A DNA stretch of 51,182 nucleotides, from the NCBI GenBank assembly GCA_937961295.1, contig CALGOK010000060.1:1-51182 (forward strand), in the 5' to 3' direction. Origin of the DNA: an uncultured Gemmatimonadota bacterium (GTDB taxonomy: Bacteria > Gemmatimonadota > Gemmatimonadetes > Gemmatimonadales > GWC2-71-9). Shown piece after piece: positions 1 to 10,333 of this stretch. A program made the position numbers and the translations under genes. Within the stretch, counting starts at the first letter, position 1; each line of letters starts with the position of its first letter. The notes under the pieces were generated by a model, which was not told the DNA's origin, made no database searches, and saw only the letters and a program-made list of their open reading frames with translations.

Positions 1-384
1 GAGGCCGCGAGCCCCGTCCTCGGCGTCTGCCGCGGGCACCAGGCCATCGGGCAGGCGTTCGGTGGTCGGGTAGTCCGCGCCGACCGGCTGATGCACGGCA
101 AGACCACCGAGGTGCACCACCGCGGCGTGGAGCTGTTCGCCGGCGTGACCGATCCGCTCACCGTGATGCGCTATCACTCGCTGGTGGTGGCACGGGACGG
201 CTTTCCCGAGGTGCTGGAAGCGACGGCCTGGTCCGCCGATCGGGAGCCAGGTGAGGAGATCATGGCGCTCCGGCACCGCGAACTGCCGGTCTGGGGGGTC
301 CAGTTCCACCCCGAGTCGGTCGGCACCCCGGACGGGAAGCGGCTCCTGGCCAACTTCCTCTCGCTCGTCGGGGTAACCCCGTAA
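1..384 (+). CDS. Class I glutamine amidotransferase subunit (TrpG/PabA type), 3' fragment
   Basis: The window opens inside this gene; 127 codons remain, in frame from base 1 to a TAA at 382-384. The fragment holds the nucleophile-elbow sequence GVCRGHQAIG with the catalytic Cys, and near the C-terminus VQFHPES with the His and Glu of the triad. These are the marks of the glutaminase subunit of anthranilate synthase (TrpG) or aminodeoxychorismate synthase (PabA), which passes ammonia from glutamine to the chorismate-binding partner. Which of the two cannot be told from the fragment. The usual Leu after the Cys is Arg here. It is separated by 85 bases and a promoter from the Kdo operon, so it is probably the end of a separate unit. 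Confidence 0.85.
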   Translation, partial: EAASPVLGVCRGHQAIGQAFGGRVVRADRLMHGKTTEVHHRGVELFAGVTDPLTVMRYHSLVVARDGFPEVLEATAWSADREPGEEIMALRHRELPVWGVQFHPESVGTPDGKRLLANFLSLVGVTP

Positions 385-435
385 TCGGTTGCTTGTCAAG
401 CAGTTATCGGGCTGGAAACGAGCGCGGCACGCATT

Positions 436-464
436 TTGACAGCGGGGCCGCGCCCACATAGCTT
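436..464 (+). promoter_or_regulatory. Predicted sigma70-type promoter of the kdsB operon
   Basis: A perfect -35 TTGACA (436-441) and a -10 TAGCTT (459-464) are separated by 17 bases. The -10 ends only five bases before the GTG of kdsB, so transcription would start at or within the first codon, giving a leaderless mRNA. The stretch TAGCTTTC recurs before surE and tRNA-Arg in this window. Prediction from sequence only. Confidence 0.6.
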
Positions 465-469
465 TCATC

Positions 470-1215
470 GTGCCTGTCCTGATCGTCGTCCCGGCCCGCG
501 TCGGCTCGACGCGACTCCCCAACAAGCCGCTCCAGCTCCTGGGCGGGGCACCGCTGGTCGCCCGCGTCGTCGAGCGTGCGCAGCGGGTTCCCGGCGTCGA
601 CCGCCTGGTGGTCGCCACCGATGCCGAGGCCGTGGTGGCCGCGCTCGAGCCGCTCGGCGTCGAGAGCGTGATGACCCGCCGCGAGCTGGCGAGCGGCACC
701 GATCGCGTGGCAGCCGTCGCCGCACGGGCCGAGTTCGCCGGTTACGACGTGGTCGTCAACATCCAGGGGGACGAGCCGTTCCTCCCGCTGGAGGCGGTGG
801 CCGGCGCGATCGACCGGGTGCAGCGCGGCGATGCGATCGGCACCGCCGCGGCACCGCTCGACCCGGCCCTCCGCGACGATCCCGCCCGCGTGAAGGTGGT
901 CTGCGACGACCGGGGCCGGGCGCTCTACTTCTCGCGTCATCCCATTCCGTATCTCCGCGACCCGGAGTCCGCCACCACCACGTGGTGGCAGCACCTCGGG
1001 ATCTACGCCTACCGGCGCGACGCGCTGCTGCGGCTGGCCGACCTGCCGCCGTCGCCGCTGGAGCGGGCCGAGTCGCTCGAACAGCTCCGGGCGCTGGAGG
1101 CGGGGATGGTGATCGGGGTGACGCTGCTGGACCGACCTGCCATGCCGGGAATCGACACCCCGGCCGACCTGGCCGCCGCGGAGGCGCGGTGGCTCGACCA
1201 TGCCGAGGCCCCCCG

Positions 1216-1219
<4 letters not shown>
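470..1219 (+). CDS. kdsB: 3-deoxy-manno-octulosonate cytidylyltransferase (CMP-Kdo synthetase)
   Basis: It activates Kdo with CTP to CMP-Kdo in the cytoplasm, the donor used to add Kdo to lipid A. The 249-residue protein has the family length. It begins with the nucleotide-binding motif VPARVGSTRLPNKPL (about residues 7-21) and carries NIQGDEPF near residue 100. The GTG start places this motif at the usual distance and follows a promoter by five bases; no Shine-Dalgarno is seen, in keeping with a leaderless start. It opens the operon and its stop overlaps the pyrG start (ATGA). Having CTP synthase next to a CTP-consuming enzyme makes biochemical sense. Confidence 0.95.
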
Positions 1220-2879
<1,660 letters not shown>

Positions 2880-2883
<4 letters not shown>

Positions 2884-3695
2884 GCGCCTTCCCGCTCGGG
2901 CGCGGACCCTTCCTGATCGCGGGGCCGTGCGCGATCGAGGACGACGGCGTGATGGCGCAGATCGCCGACACGCTGGCCGCGCTCGGCGAGCGGCTCCGCC
3001 TGCCGGTGTGCTTCAAGGCCTCGTTCGACAAGGCGAACCGCGCCCGCGGCGATGCGCCCCGCGGTCCGGGGCTGGAGGAAGGGCTCGCCGCGCTCGAGCG
3101 GGTCCGCGCGCGCACCGGACTGCCGATCCTCACCGACATCCACGAGCCCGGGCAGGCCGACGCCGTCGCGGCCGTGGTCGACGTGCTCCAGATCCCCGCG
3201 TTTCTCTGCCGGCAGACGGACCTCCTGGTGGCGGCGGGCCGCACCGGTCGGCCGGTGAACGTCAAGAAGGGCCAGTGGATGTCCGCCGAGGCGATGGCGG
3301 GTGCGCTGGAGAAGGTGCGCGGGGCGGGGAGCGCCGAGGTCGCCGTCACCGAACGCGGCACCTTCCTCGGCTACGGCGACCTGGTGGTGGACTTCCGCAA
3401 CCTGCCGCGGCTCCGCGAGGCGACCGGGGCCGCGGTGGTCTACGATGCCACCCACAGCGTGCAGCAGCCCGGCGGGGCAGCCGGCGGGGCGAGCGGCGGC
3501 CTCCGTGAGTACATCCCGACGCTGCTCCTCGCGGCCGCGGCCGCGGGGGCCGATGGCTTCTTCGTGGAGACGCATCCCGACCCGGCGCGCGCGGTGTCCG
3601 ACGCGGCGACCCAGTGGCCGCTCGACCGGCTCGAGGCGCTGCTCGCGCGCACCCTCGCGGTGCGCGAGGCGGCGCAGGAGCGGGTGCATGCTTGA
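2880..3695 (+). CDS. kdsA: 2-dehydro-3-deoxyphosphooctonate aldolase (Kdo-8-phosphate synthase)
   Basis: It condenses phosphoenolpyruvate with arabinose-5-phosphate to Kdo-8-phosphate, the committed step of Kdo synthesis. The 271 residues include FKASFDKANR, TDIHEP, NVKKGQWMS, ERGTFLGYGDLVVDFRNLP and DATHSVQQPGG. The N-terminal GPCAIE has Cys where the E. coli enzyme has Asn. The other metal ligands of the Aquifex type (His in DATHS, Glu in VETHP, Asp in SDAATQ) are also present, so this should be the metal-dependent class (inference from family knowledge). The GTG start overlaps the pyrG stop (GTGA); the end overlaps kdsC by 8 bases. Confidence 0.95.
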
Positions 3696-4239
3696 GCGGC
3701 ACCTCGCGTCCCGCATCCGCCTCCTGGGGCTCGACGTCGACGGCGTGCTGACCGACAACGCCATCGTCCTCGGCGAGGTCGATGGGCGCCGCATCGAGTT
3801 CAAGCGGTTCGACATCCAGGACGGCCTCGGGCACCGCCTGCTCGCAGGCAGCGGCATCGAGGTGATCTGGGTGAGCGGGCGCCAGTCGGGCGCCACCTCG
3901 CTCCGCGGCGCAGAGCTGCGGGTGGGGCGCGTGCTGCAGGTCCCCGCGACCCGCAAGGTGGAGGCGATCCAGGAGGTGCTCGACGGCGGCGGCCTCGACT
4001 GGGACCAGGTCGCCTTCGTCGGCGACGACCTCGCCGACCTGCCGGTGCTCGAGCGGGTGGCCCTGCCGATCGCGGTGGCCAACGCCCGCGAGGAGATCAA
4101 GGCCGCTGCGCACTACGTCACCAGCGCGCCGGGTGGTCACGGGGCGGTGCGCGAGGTGATCGACCTGCTGCTGCGCAGCCGTGGCGAATGGGACGAGGCG
4201 GTCGCCCGCTACCTCGCCGGCGCGTGGGTGACCTCGTGA
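3688..4239 (+). CDS. kdsC: 3-deoxy-manno-octulosonate-8-phosphatase (HAD family)
   Basis: It removes the phosphate from Kdo-8-phosphate to give Kdo, between the KdsA and KdsB steps. At 183 residues it is the usual size of this capless HAD phosphatase. The catalytic motif LDVDGVLTDN has Asp16 and Asp18; SGR, a downstream Lys and GDDLADLPVL supply motifs II to IV. The ATG at 3688 lies within the kdsA end and gives the expected short N-terminus. It is coupled to kdsD by a GTGA overlap. Confidence 0.92.
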   Translation: MLERHLASRIRLLGLDVDGVLTDNAIVLGEVDGRRIEFKRFDIQDGLGHRLLAGSGIEVIWVSGRQSGATSLRGAELRVGRVLQVPATRKVEAIQEVLDGGGLDWDQVAFVGDDLADLPVLERVALPIAVANAREEIKAAAHYVTSAPGGHGAVREVIDLLLRSRGEWDEAVARYLAGAWVTS

Positions 4240-5183
4240 GCGCCGTCGCGTCGGCCCGCCGCACGCTGGAGCTCGAGGGCCGCGCGGTGCTGGCCGCGGC
4301 GGCCCGGGTCGACGCCTCGTTCGAGGCGGCGGTGGAACTGCTCGCCCGGGCGGGGCGCGTGATCGTGACCGGGATCGGCAAGAGCGGCGCGATCGCGCAG
4401 AAGATCGCGGCCACCTTCACCTCCACCGGCACGCCGGCGAGCTGGATCCACCCCGTGGAGTCGCTCCACGGCGACCTGGGCATGGTCTCCCGCGACACCA
4501 CCGTGATCATGCTGAGCAAGAGCGGCGAGACCGAGGAGCTGTTCGGGCTCGTGGCGGCCCTCGCGCGGCTGGAGGTGCCGATCATCGCCGTCACCGGGGC
4601 GCGGCAGTCCACGCTGGGCCGTGCGGCGCAGGTGGTGCTCGACGCCTCGGTGGGCGAGGAGGCGTGTCCCCACGACCTCGCGCCCACCACCAGCACGACC
4701 GTGGCGCTGGCGATCGGCGACGCGCTCGCGGTGGCGCTGCTCGAGCGCAAGGGATTCCGGCGGGAGGACTTCGCGGCCCTCCATCCCGGTGGCCGACTCG
4801 GCCGCAAGCTGTTGCTGCGGGTGCGCGACGTGATGGTGCCGGCGGAGCACGTCCTCCCGAGCGACGCGCCGATGCGCGACGTGATCGTGGCGCTGGCGCA
4901 CGGACGCGGCATCGCCCCGATCGTGCGCGACGGCACGCTGGTGGGCGTGGTCACCGCGGGCGACCTCACCCGCCTTGCCGAGCGCACCCACGACTACCTC
5001 GGCCTCACCGCCGCGGAGGTGATGACTCCCACGCCGCGGAGCATGTCGGCCGACGAGCTCGCGGCGGGAGCGGTGGGGCAGATGGAGCGATTCGCGATCA
5101 TCTCCGCTCCCGTGCTCGATGACCGGGACGCGGTGGTCGGCGTGGTGCACCTGCACGACCTGCTGCGGGCCGGTGCCGCATGA
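4236..5183 (+). CDS. kdsD: Arabinose-5-phosphate isomerase (SIS domain plus two CBS domains)
   Basis: It interconverts ribulose-5-phosphate and arabinose-5-phosphate, the KdsA substrate. The 315-residue protein has an N-terminal SIS domain (TGIGKSGAIAQKIAATF and SKSGETEEL), then two CBS modules in the C-terminal third (starting near RDVMVPAEHV and AAEVMTPTP). This is the layout of E. coli KdsD. The GTG at 4236 overlaps the kdsC stop and is preferred over the ATG at 4188 inside kdsC. It overlaps lptC by 4 bases. All four Kdo enzymes are therefore in one operon. Confidence 0.94.
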   Translation: MSAVASARRTLELEGRAVLAAAARVDASFEAAVELLARAGRVIVTGIGKSGAIAQKIAATFTSTGTPASWIHPVESLHGDLGMVSRDTTVIMLSKSGETEELFGLVAALARLEVPIIAVTGARQSTLGRAAQVVLDASVGEEACPHDLAPTTSTTVALAIGDALAVALLERKGFRREDFAALHPGGRLGRKLLLRVRDVMVPAEHVLPSDAPMRDVIVALAHGRGIAPIVRDGTLVGVVTAGDLTRLAERTHDYLGLTAAEVMTPTPRSMSADELAAGAVGQMERFAIISAPVLDDRDAVVGVVHLHDLLRAGAA

Positions 5184-5746
5184 GGGCCCCGCTCGCGATC
5201 GCGTTCGTCGCGGCGCTGGCCGCGTGCGCCGAGCGGGGCGTCACCCCGTCGCTTGGCACGGTGTCGGACAGCGCCGACCAGGTGATGACCCAGATGGAGA
5301 CCGAGGTCACCCGGGGCGGCGTCCGGGTCACCCGCGTCCAGGCCGAATCGGCGTGGATCTACAACACCCGGCAGGTCGCCGAGCTCAAGCGGGTCACGAT
5401 GGTGTTCTTCGACGAGAACGGGGTGATCAGCTCGACCGTCACTGCCGACAGCGGCACCTACCAGATGCGCGACGGGTCGCTCGAGGCCCGCGGCAATGTC
5501 GTGGCGGTGACACCTCCGCCCGATGCCAAGACGCTGCGCACCGAGCACCTGGTGTTCGACAAGACCTCGCGCCTCATTCGCTCCGACACCGCGTACACCT
5601 TCACCTCCGCGCAGGGGAACGGCTCGGGGCAGAGCTTCGAGACCGACCCCGACTTCCGGTTGATTCGCAGCTGGCAGCCGCGAGGCCGCCAGCGGGGACA
5701 GGGCTTCCTGCTTCCCGGTGAAGAGGACGGCGGAGGCACGCCGTGA
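5180..5746 (+). CDS. lptC: LPS export bridge protein LptC, predicted lipoprotein
   Basis: LptC links the inner-membrane LptBFG transporter to the periplasmic LptA bridge. This 188-residue protein has a short hydrophobic start ending in the lipobox LAAC (Cys16), so it is probably lipid-anchored; E. coli LptC is held by an uncleaved transmembrane helix instead. The rest is beta-rich with the typical progression of short strands (VQAESAWIY, SSTVTADSGTYQ, LEARGNVVAV), as in the LptC/OstA jellyroll. Assignment rests on this pattern and on its position between kdsD and the lptA-like gene. Both ends overlap neighbours by 4 bases. Confidence 0.82.
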   Translation: MRAPLAIAFVAALAACAERGVTPSLGTVSDSADQVMTQMETEVTRGGVRVTRVQAESAWIYNTRQVAELKRVTMVFFDENGVISSTVTADSGTYQMRDGSLEARGNVVAVTPPPDAKTLRTEHLVFDKTSRLIRSDTAYTFTSAQGNGSGQSFETDPDFRLIRSWQPRGRQRGQGFLLPGEEDGGGTP

Positions 5747-7134
5747 TCCGGCGGTCGCTTTGCCTCGCGGTGGCGTCCCTGGCCGCGGCACCGCTTGCGG
5801 CCCAGGCGCCGAGCGAGCGGCGCTGCCGGCTGGAGGTGCTGAACGTCGACCGCGAGGGAAGCCGCGACGAGCGGCTGGCGGGGAACGTCAACTACTTCGC
5901 CGCCGGCAACGTGCGCCTCCGCTGCGTGGCACAGGAGATCTTCCTCGACGGCGATTCGCTGGAGTCCTACAACGCCGAGGTCGTCCGGCTCATCACCCAG
6001 GCGGCGTACCGCGACCCCGACGTGCGGATCACCGCCGACACGCTGACGTACATCAAGACGTCCGAGCTGCTGCAGGCGCGCGGCAACGTGCGGATCGTCA
6101 ATCGCACCAGCGGCTCGACCCTGGAAGGCCCACACGTGGACTACCTGCGCGCGGTCCGCGGCATCCGCGACAGCGCCGAGACCGTGGCGCTGGGTCGTCC
6201 GGTGGTGCACTACCGGGTGGCCCGGGCGCCCGGCGACAGCGTCGACCCGTCGCCGTACGTGATCGTGGCCGACGGCCTGCGGGGCCGCGGCAGCTCGCAG
6301 CTCACTGGCTGGGGCGCGGTCACCATCGATCGCGACTCGCTGGGCGGCCGGGGGGACACGCTGCACTACGCCCGCGGGGACGCCGATGTCGCCGTGCTGG
6401 TCGGCGTGCCGGCGCAGATGCGCCGGGCGGGAGCCGATTCGTTCACGGTCACCGGCCGGCAGGTGGAGCTGGTGCTCGACGGCGAGGCCCTGGAGGGAAT
6501 CCGCGCCTTCGGCGATGGCCATGTCCTCGGCGGGGCGGGCGAGATCATCGCCGACAGCACCGCCCTCACGTTCCTCGATGGCGAACTGGTCCAGACCCTC
6601 GCGTGGGACCGGGCCGATCGCGCCCGGGTGCTCGCCGGCGGCTACGACGTGCGCGGCGACTCGGTGGCGATCGACACGCCGGGGGAGCGGCTGCGCGAGC
6701 TGCGCGTCTTCCAGAACGGCGTCCTCGTGGAACCGGAGGACTCCCTGGCCACGCTGCCGGCGGACAGCCTCGCGGCGCCGGTGCCCGACTCCGCTTCCGC
6801 CGCCGATGTCCGGAACACCATGACGGGGCACCGGATCACCGCCCGCTTCACCGACCACGACTCGGCCGGCACGGTCCGCACCCAGGTGGTCGACCTCGTG
6901 GCGATCGGCAGCGCCACGTCGCTCTTCGCGCGCGAGGTGGTGCGGGACGGCCGCCTGTCGCCGACGATCAACTACACCCGGGCGGACACCATCGTGGGGG
7001 TGATGAAGACCGGTGACACCACCGGCGTGGCCGAGGTGCGCGCCTTCGGCAACGTCGACGGCCTCCAGCTCGAGCGCGAATCGCTGGCGCGCGGTGCCGG
7101 CACGCCGGCGGCGCGGCGCGAGGAGCAGCCATGA
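5743..7134 (+). CDS. Secreted OstA/LptA-like protein, long form
   Basis: A periplasmic protein of 463 residues with a signal peptide ending near Ala20 (PLAAQAP). It carries repeated OstA-type strand motifs such as ITADTLTYI, LQARGNVRIV, VTGRQVELVL and IIADSTALTF. Its place between lptC and lptB, where Proteobacteria have lptA, makes it the likely LPS bridge component. It is about 2.5 times as long as E. coli LptA (185 residues), so it may hold several jellyroll repeats and span more of the periplasm in one chain. Similar long OstA-like proteins are known in Bacteroidota. It could alternatively contain an LptD-like N-terminal part, but no beta-barrel is visible. Confidence 0.78.
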   Translation: MIRRSLCLAVASLAAAPLAAQAPSERRCRLEVLNVDREGSRDERLAGNVNYFAAGNVRLRCVAQEIFLDGDSLESYNAEVVRLITQAAYRDPDVRITADTLTYIKTSELLQARGNVRIVNRTSGSTLEGPHVDYLRAVRGIRDSAETVALGRPVVHYRVARAPGDSVDPSPYVIVADGLRGRGSSQLTGWGAVTIDRDSLGGRGDTLHYARGDADVAVLVGVPAQMRRAGADSFTVTGRQVELVLDGEALEGIRAFGDGHVLGGAGEIIADSTALTFLDGELVQTLAWDRADRARVLAGGYDVRGDSVAIDTPGERLRELRVFQNGVLVEPEDSLATLPADSLAAPVPDSASAADVRNTMTGHRITARFTDHDSAGTVRTQVVDLVAIGSATSLFAREVVRDGRLSPTINYTRADTIVGVMKTGDTTGVAEVRAFGNVDGLQLERESLARGAGTPAARREEQP

Positions 7135-7883
7135 GCCACCTGCACGCGACGGGACTGCGGAAGAGCTATCGCCGCCGGGCGGTGGTCGACGACGTCGCCA
7201 TCGACCTGCAGCAAGGCGAGATCGTGGGCCTGCTTGGGCCGAACGGGGCGGGGAAGACCACCACGTTCTACCTCATCACCGGCTTGATCCGCCCGGACCG
7301 CGGCCGGATCGCGCTCGACGACGAGGACATCACCGACGAGCCGATGTACCAGCGCGCCCGCCGGGGGATCGGCTACCTCGCGCAGGAACCGTCGATCTTC
7401 CGGCGGATGACCGTGGCCGAGAACGTGCTTGCGATCCTCGAGACGCTGCCGCTCGGCAAGGCGGAGCGGTACGAGAAGCTCGAGTCCATGCTCAGCGAGC
7501 TGGGGCTCACCGCGCTGCGCGACTCGCCGGCATACACGCTGTCCGGCGGCGAGCGGCGGCGGCTCGAGATCACCCGGGCGCTGGCCACCTCCCCCAAGTT
7601 CATGCTACTTGACGAGCCGTTTGCGGGCGTCGACCCGATCGCCACGCACGACATCCAGACCATCGTGGCCTCGCTGCGCGACCGGGGGATCGGGGTGCTG
7701 ATCACCGATCACAACGTCGAGCAGACCCTCGAGATCGTCGACCGCGCCTACATCATGCACTCCGGCAGCGTCCAGGCCGCCGGCAGCGTGCACGAGCTCG
7801 TCTGGAATGATCGCGTGGCCGAGTTGTATCTTGGGCCAACGCTCACCGCACGACTCCGCAAGCGCATGGAGCAGCACGCGTGA
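7131..7883 (+). CDS. lptB: LPS export ABC transporter ATP-binding protein LptB
   Basis: The cytoplasmic ATPase powers LPS extraction by LptFG. In its 250 residues are Walker A GPNGAGKTTT, the Q-loop LAQEPSIFR, the signature LSGGERRRLEI, Walker B FMLLDEPFAGVDP and the H-loop ITDHNV. The LSGGERRR signature followed by FAGVDPIA is characteristic of LptB among ABC ATPases. The ATG overlaps the upstream stop and the end overlaps rpoN by 4 bases. lptF and lptG are not in the window, as is common because they usually sit elsewhere. Confidence 0.95.
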   Translation: MSHLHATGLRKSYRRRAVVDDVAIDLQQGEIVGLLGPNGAGKTTTFYLITGLIRPDRGRIALDDEDITDEPMYQRARRGIGYLAQEPSIFRRMTVAENVLAILETLPLGKAERYEKLESMLSELGLTALRDSPAYTLSGGERRRLEITRALATSPKFMLLDEPFAGVDPIATHDIQTIVASLRDRGIGVLITDHNVEQTLEIVDRAYIMHSGSVQAAGSVHELVWNDRVAELYLGPTLTARLRKRMEQHA

Positions 7884-9403
7884 AGACCGGCCTGCAACAG
7901 CAGACGGGGCTCCGGCAGGAGCTCCGGATCAATCCACGCCTGTACCAGGCGATGGACATGCTGTACATGCCGATGCTCGACCTGCAGCAGCACCTCCAGC
8001 AGGAGCTCCTCAACAACCCGTTCCTCGAGCTCGAGGAACCCGAGGAGGAGGAGGCGCCCGAGAAGACCACCGAGGAGGAGCAGGAGGAGGCGGCCAAGGA
8101 CGACGAGGTCGACTGGGAGGAGATCCTCCTCAACGGCTTCGACGTGGGCGGCCCGCGCGAGCAGTTCGAGTCGACGGACTACGTCGAGCCGCAGAACGTG
8201 GCCACCGCGGACCTCGCCGACCACCTGCGGGACCAGCTGCAGATGCTGGAGCTGGCGCCGCGCACCGCGATGCTGGCCGAGGAGATCATCGGCAACATCG
8301 GCGACGACGGCTACCTGAGCTGCCCGCTCGCCGACGTGATCCGCTCCGCCAACCAGTGGGTGCTGTCGTCGCTGGGCCTGAGTGCCGCCGACGAGGGCGA
8401 CGAGGACGACCCGTTCGCGCTGGACGAGGAGGGGGAGGGCGAGGCCGCCGCTCCGCTCGAGCTGCCGGACGGCGTGGAGCTCTTCACCGAGGCCGAGGCC
8501 GAGCGGGCGCTCGCCGTGGTCCAGTCGCTCGACCCGCCGGGGATCGGGGCCCGCGACCTGCGCGAGTGCCTCCTGCTCCAGCTGCGCGAGGCGGGCTGCA
8601 CCGACACGCTGGTGTGGCGGATGGTGGACGAGGCGTTCCCCGACCTGCTCGCGCACCGCTGGAACGACCTCGCCCGGAAGTTCGGCGTGTCGCCGCGCGA
8701 GGCGCAGGAGGTGGCCGACTCGCTGGCCCGCTTCGACCCCACGCCGGCGCTCAAGCACGCCGAGCGCGGCGATGCCTACATCATCCCCGACCTGATCGTG
8801 GACAAGATCGACGGCCGCTACCAGGTGTTCCTCAACGACACCGGGGTGCCCCGGCTGCGGCTGTCGCGCTCCTACCAGGAGATCGCCCGCGACCGCTCCA
8901 AGATGACCGCCGAGAACAAGGACTTCATCGCCTCGCGGATGAACTCGGCGACGTGGATGATCCAGGCGATCGAGCAGCGGCGCCAGACGATGCTCAAGGT
9001 GATGAACTTCATCGTCGACCGGCAGCGCGAGTTCTTCGAGAAGGGGATCGAGTACCTCAAGCCGCTCACGCTGCGCGAGGTGGCGGAGGTGATCTCGATG
9101 CACGAGTCGACGGTCAGCCGGGTGACCAACGAGAAGTACGTGCAGACCCCGCGGGGGGTGCTGCCGCTCAAGTTCTTCTTCTCCTCGGCGCTGTCGACCG
9201 CCAGCGGCGAGGACGCGTCGGCGCGCTCGATCCGGGCGAAGCTCGAGAAGATGGTGGCCGACGAGAACGCCGCCAAGCCGCTCACCGACCAGCAGATCGT
9301 CCACCTCTTCGAGGAGCAGGGGATCCAGATCGCCCGCCGCACCGTCGCCAAGTACCGCGACCAGCTCGGCATCCTCCCCGCCCGGATGCGCAAGCGGGTA
9401 TGA
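7880..9403 (+). CDS. rpoN: RNA polymerase sigma-54 factor
   Basis: Sigma-54 directs RNA polymerase to -24/-12 promoters that need an AAA+ activator. The 507-residue protein has the Gln- and Leu-rich activator-interacting region I (LQQQTGLRQELRINPRLYQ), an acidic region II, the core-binding domain, the HTH region (REVAEVISMHESTVSRVTN) and the RpoN box ARRTVAKYRDQLGI near the C-terminus. There are two acidic, Glu/Asp-rich stretches, one after region I and one about 110 residues later. The GTG start overlaps lptB. The lptB-rpoN adjacency matches Proteobacteria, but the usual hpf and ptsN downstream are replaced by glycosyltransferases. Confidence 0.96.
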   Translation: MKTGLQQQTGLRQELRINPRLYQAMDMLYMPMLDLQQHLQQELLNNPFLELEEPEEEEAPEKTTEEEQEEAAKDDEVDWEEILLNGFDVGGPREQFESTDYVEPQNVATADLADHLRDQLQMLELAPRTAMLAEEIIGNIGDDGYLSCPLADVIRSANQWVLSSLGLSAADEGDEDDPFALDEEGEGEAAAPLELPDGVELFTEAEAERALAVVQSLDPPGIGARDLRECLLLQLREAGCTDTLVWRMVDEAFPDLLAHRWNDLARKFGVSPREAQEVADSLARFDPTPALKHAERGDAYIIPDLIVDKIDGRYQVFLNDTGVPRLRLSRSYQEIARDRSKMTAENKDFIASRMNSATWMIQAIEQRRQTMLKVMNFIVDRQREFFEKGIEYLKPLTLREVAEVISMHESTVSRVTNEKYVQTPRGVLPLKFFFSSALSTASGEDASARSIRAKLEKMVADENAAKPLTDQQIVHLFEEQGIQIARRTVAKYRDQLGILPARMRKRV

Positions 9404-10329
9404 GCGACCGACCGAGGGTGTCGCTGCTGGTCCCGGCCAAGGACGAGGCCGAGAACCTGCCGGAGTTCGTGCGGCAATGCGCCGATGCGCTGCCGGGCCT
9501 CGGCGTGCCGTTCGAGGTGGTGATCGTCGACGACGGGTCGCGCGACGGCAGTGCCGCGCTGCTGCAGGAGCTCGCCGGGCGGCATCCGTGGCTTCGCGTG
9601 GTGACCCACCGCCGCCAGCGCGGCATCGCTGATGCGCTTCGCAGCGCCACCGATGCCGCCGCGGGCGACGTGCTGGTGTTCTACCCGGCCGACCTGCAGT
9701 ACCTCCCCGAGGACGTGCCGGCGCTGGTGGCGCCGATCCTGGCCGGCGACGCCGACATCGTCACCGGCACCAAGCAGGGGAAGTACGAGAAGCGGTTCGT
9801 CTCGACGATCTACAACGGCCTTTCCCGCTGGCTGTTCGGGGTCCGGGTGACCGACCTCAACGGCGTGAAGGCCTACCGCCGCGAGGTGATGGCCAACGTC
9901 CCGATGCGCCCCGACTGGCACCGGTTCATGGTGGTGATCGCGATGGCCGACGGGCACCGGCTCACGGCCGTGCCGGTGCCGCTGCACCCGCGCCGGGCCG
10001 GCGTGTCGAAGTTCACCTGGCGCCGGATCCCCGTCGGCGTCCTCGACCTGCTCTCGGTCTGGTTCGAGCTGCGCTTCGGCCGCAAGCCGATGCTCTTCTT
10101 CGGCATCCTCGGCGCCGTGCTGTTCCTGGTGGGCTTCGCGATCGGCCTGGTGGCCGTGGTGCTGCGCCTCGGCTACCGCGCCGACGTCGGGCTGATGGTG
10201 AACCTCGTCATGACGCTGGTGATCACCGGCGTGATGCTGTTCGGCTTCGGCCTGCTGGGTGAGCTGGTGGCGGGGCTCCGCGAGGAACAGCGCGAGCTGG
10301 CCCGTCGCTTCCAGGACCGGCGCGACTGA
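9400..10329 (+). CDS. Family 2 glycosyltransferase with C-terminal membrane helices
   Basis: The 309-residue protein begins with a GT-A fold (VSLLVPAKDEAENLPEF, then VIVDDGSRDGS with acidic metal and nucleotide-binding residues). It ends with two hydrophobic helices (about residues 230-260 and 270-295). This layout is that of polyprenyl-phosphate sugar transferases (DPMS/GtrB type), which load a sugar from a nucleotide donor onto undecaprenyl phosphate at the cytoplasmic face. The donor and product are not predictable. The ATG overlaps the rpoN stop, and the next gene starts 4 bases after its stop. With the following genes it looks like part of a glycan assembly set. Confidence 0.82.
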   Translation: MSDRPRVSLLVPAKDEAENLPEFVRQCADALPGLGVPFEVVIVDDGSRDGSAALLQELAGRHPWLRVVTHRRQRGIADALRSATDAAAGDVLVFYPADLQYLPEDVPALVAPILAGDADIVTGTKQGKYEKRFVSTIYNGLSRWLFGVRVTDLNGVKAYRREVMANVPMRPDWHRFMVVIAMADGHRLTAVPVPLHPRRAGVSKFTWRRIPVGVLDLLSVWFELRFGRKPMLFFGILGAVLFLVGFAIGLVAVVLRLGYRADVGLMVNLVMTLVITGVMLFGFGLLGELVAGLREEQRELARRFQDRRD

Positions 10330-10333
10330 CCCG

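Noticed and set aside
436..1215. Upstream extension of the pyrG frame
   Set aside because: It overlaps kdsB, is low-complexity Arg/Pro/Gly-rich, and the family start is the ATG at 1216.
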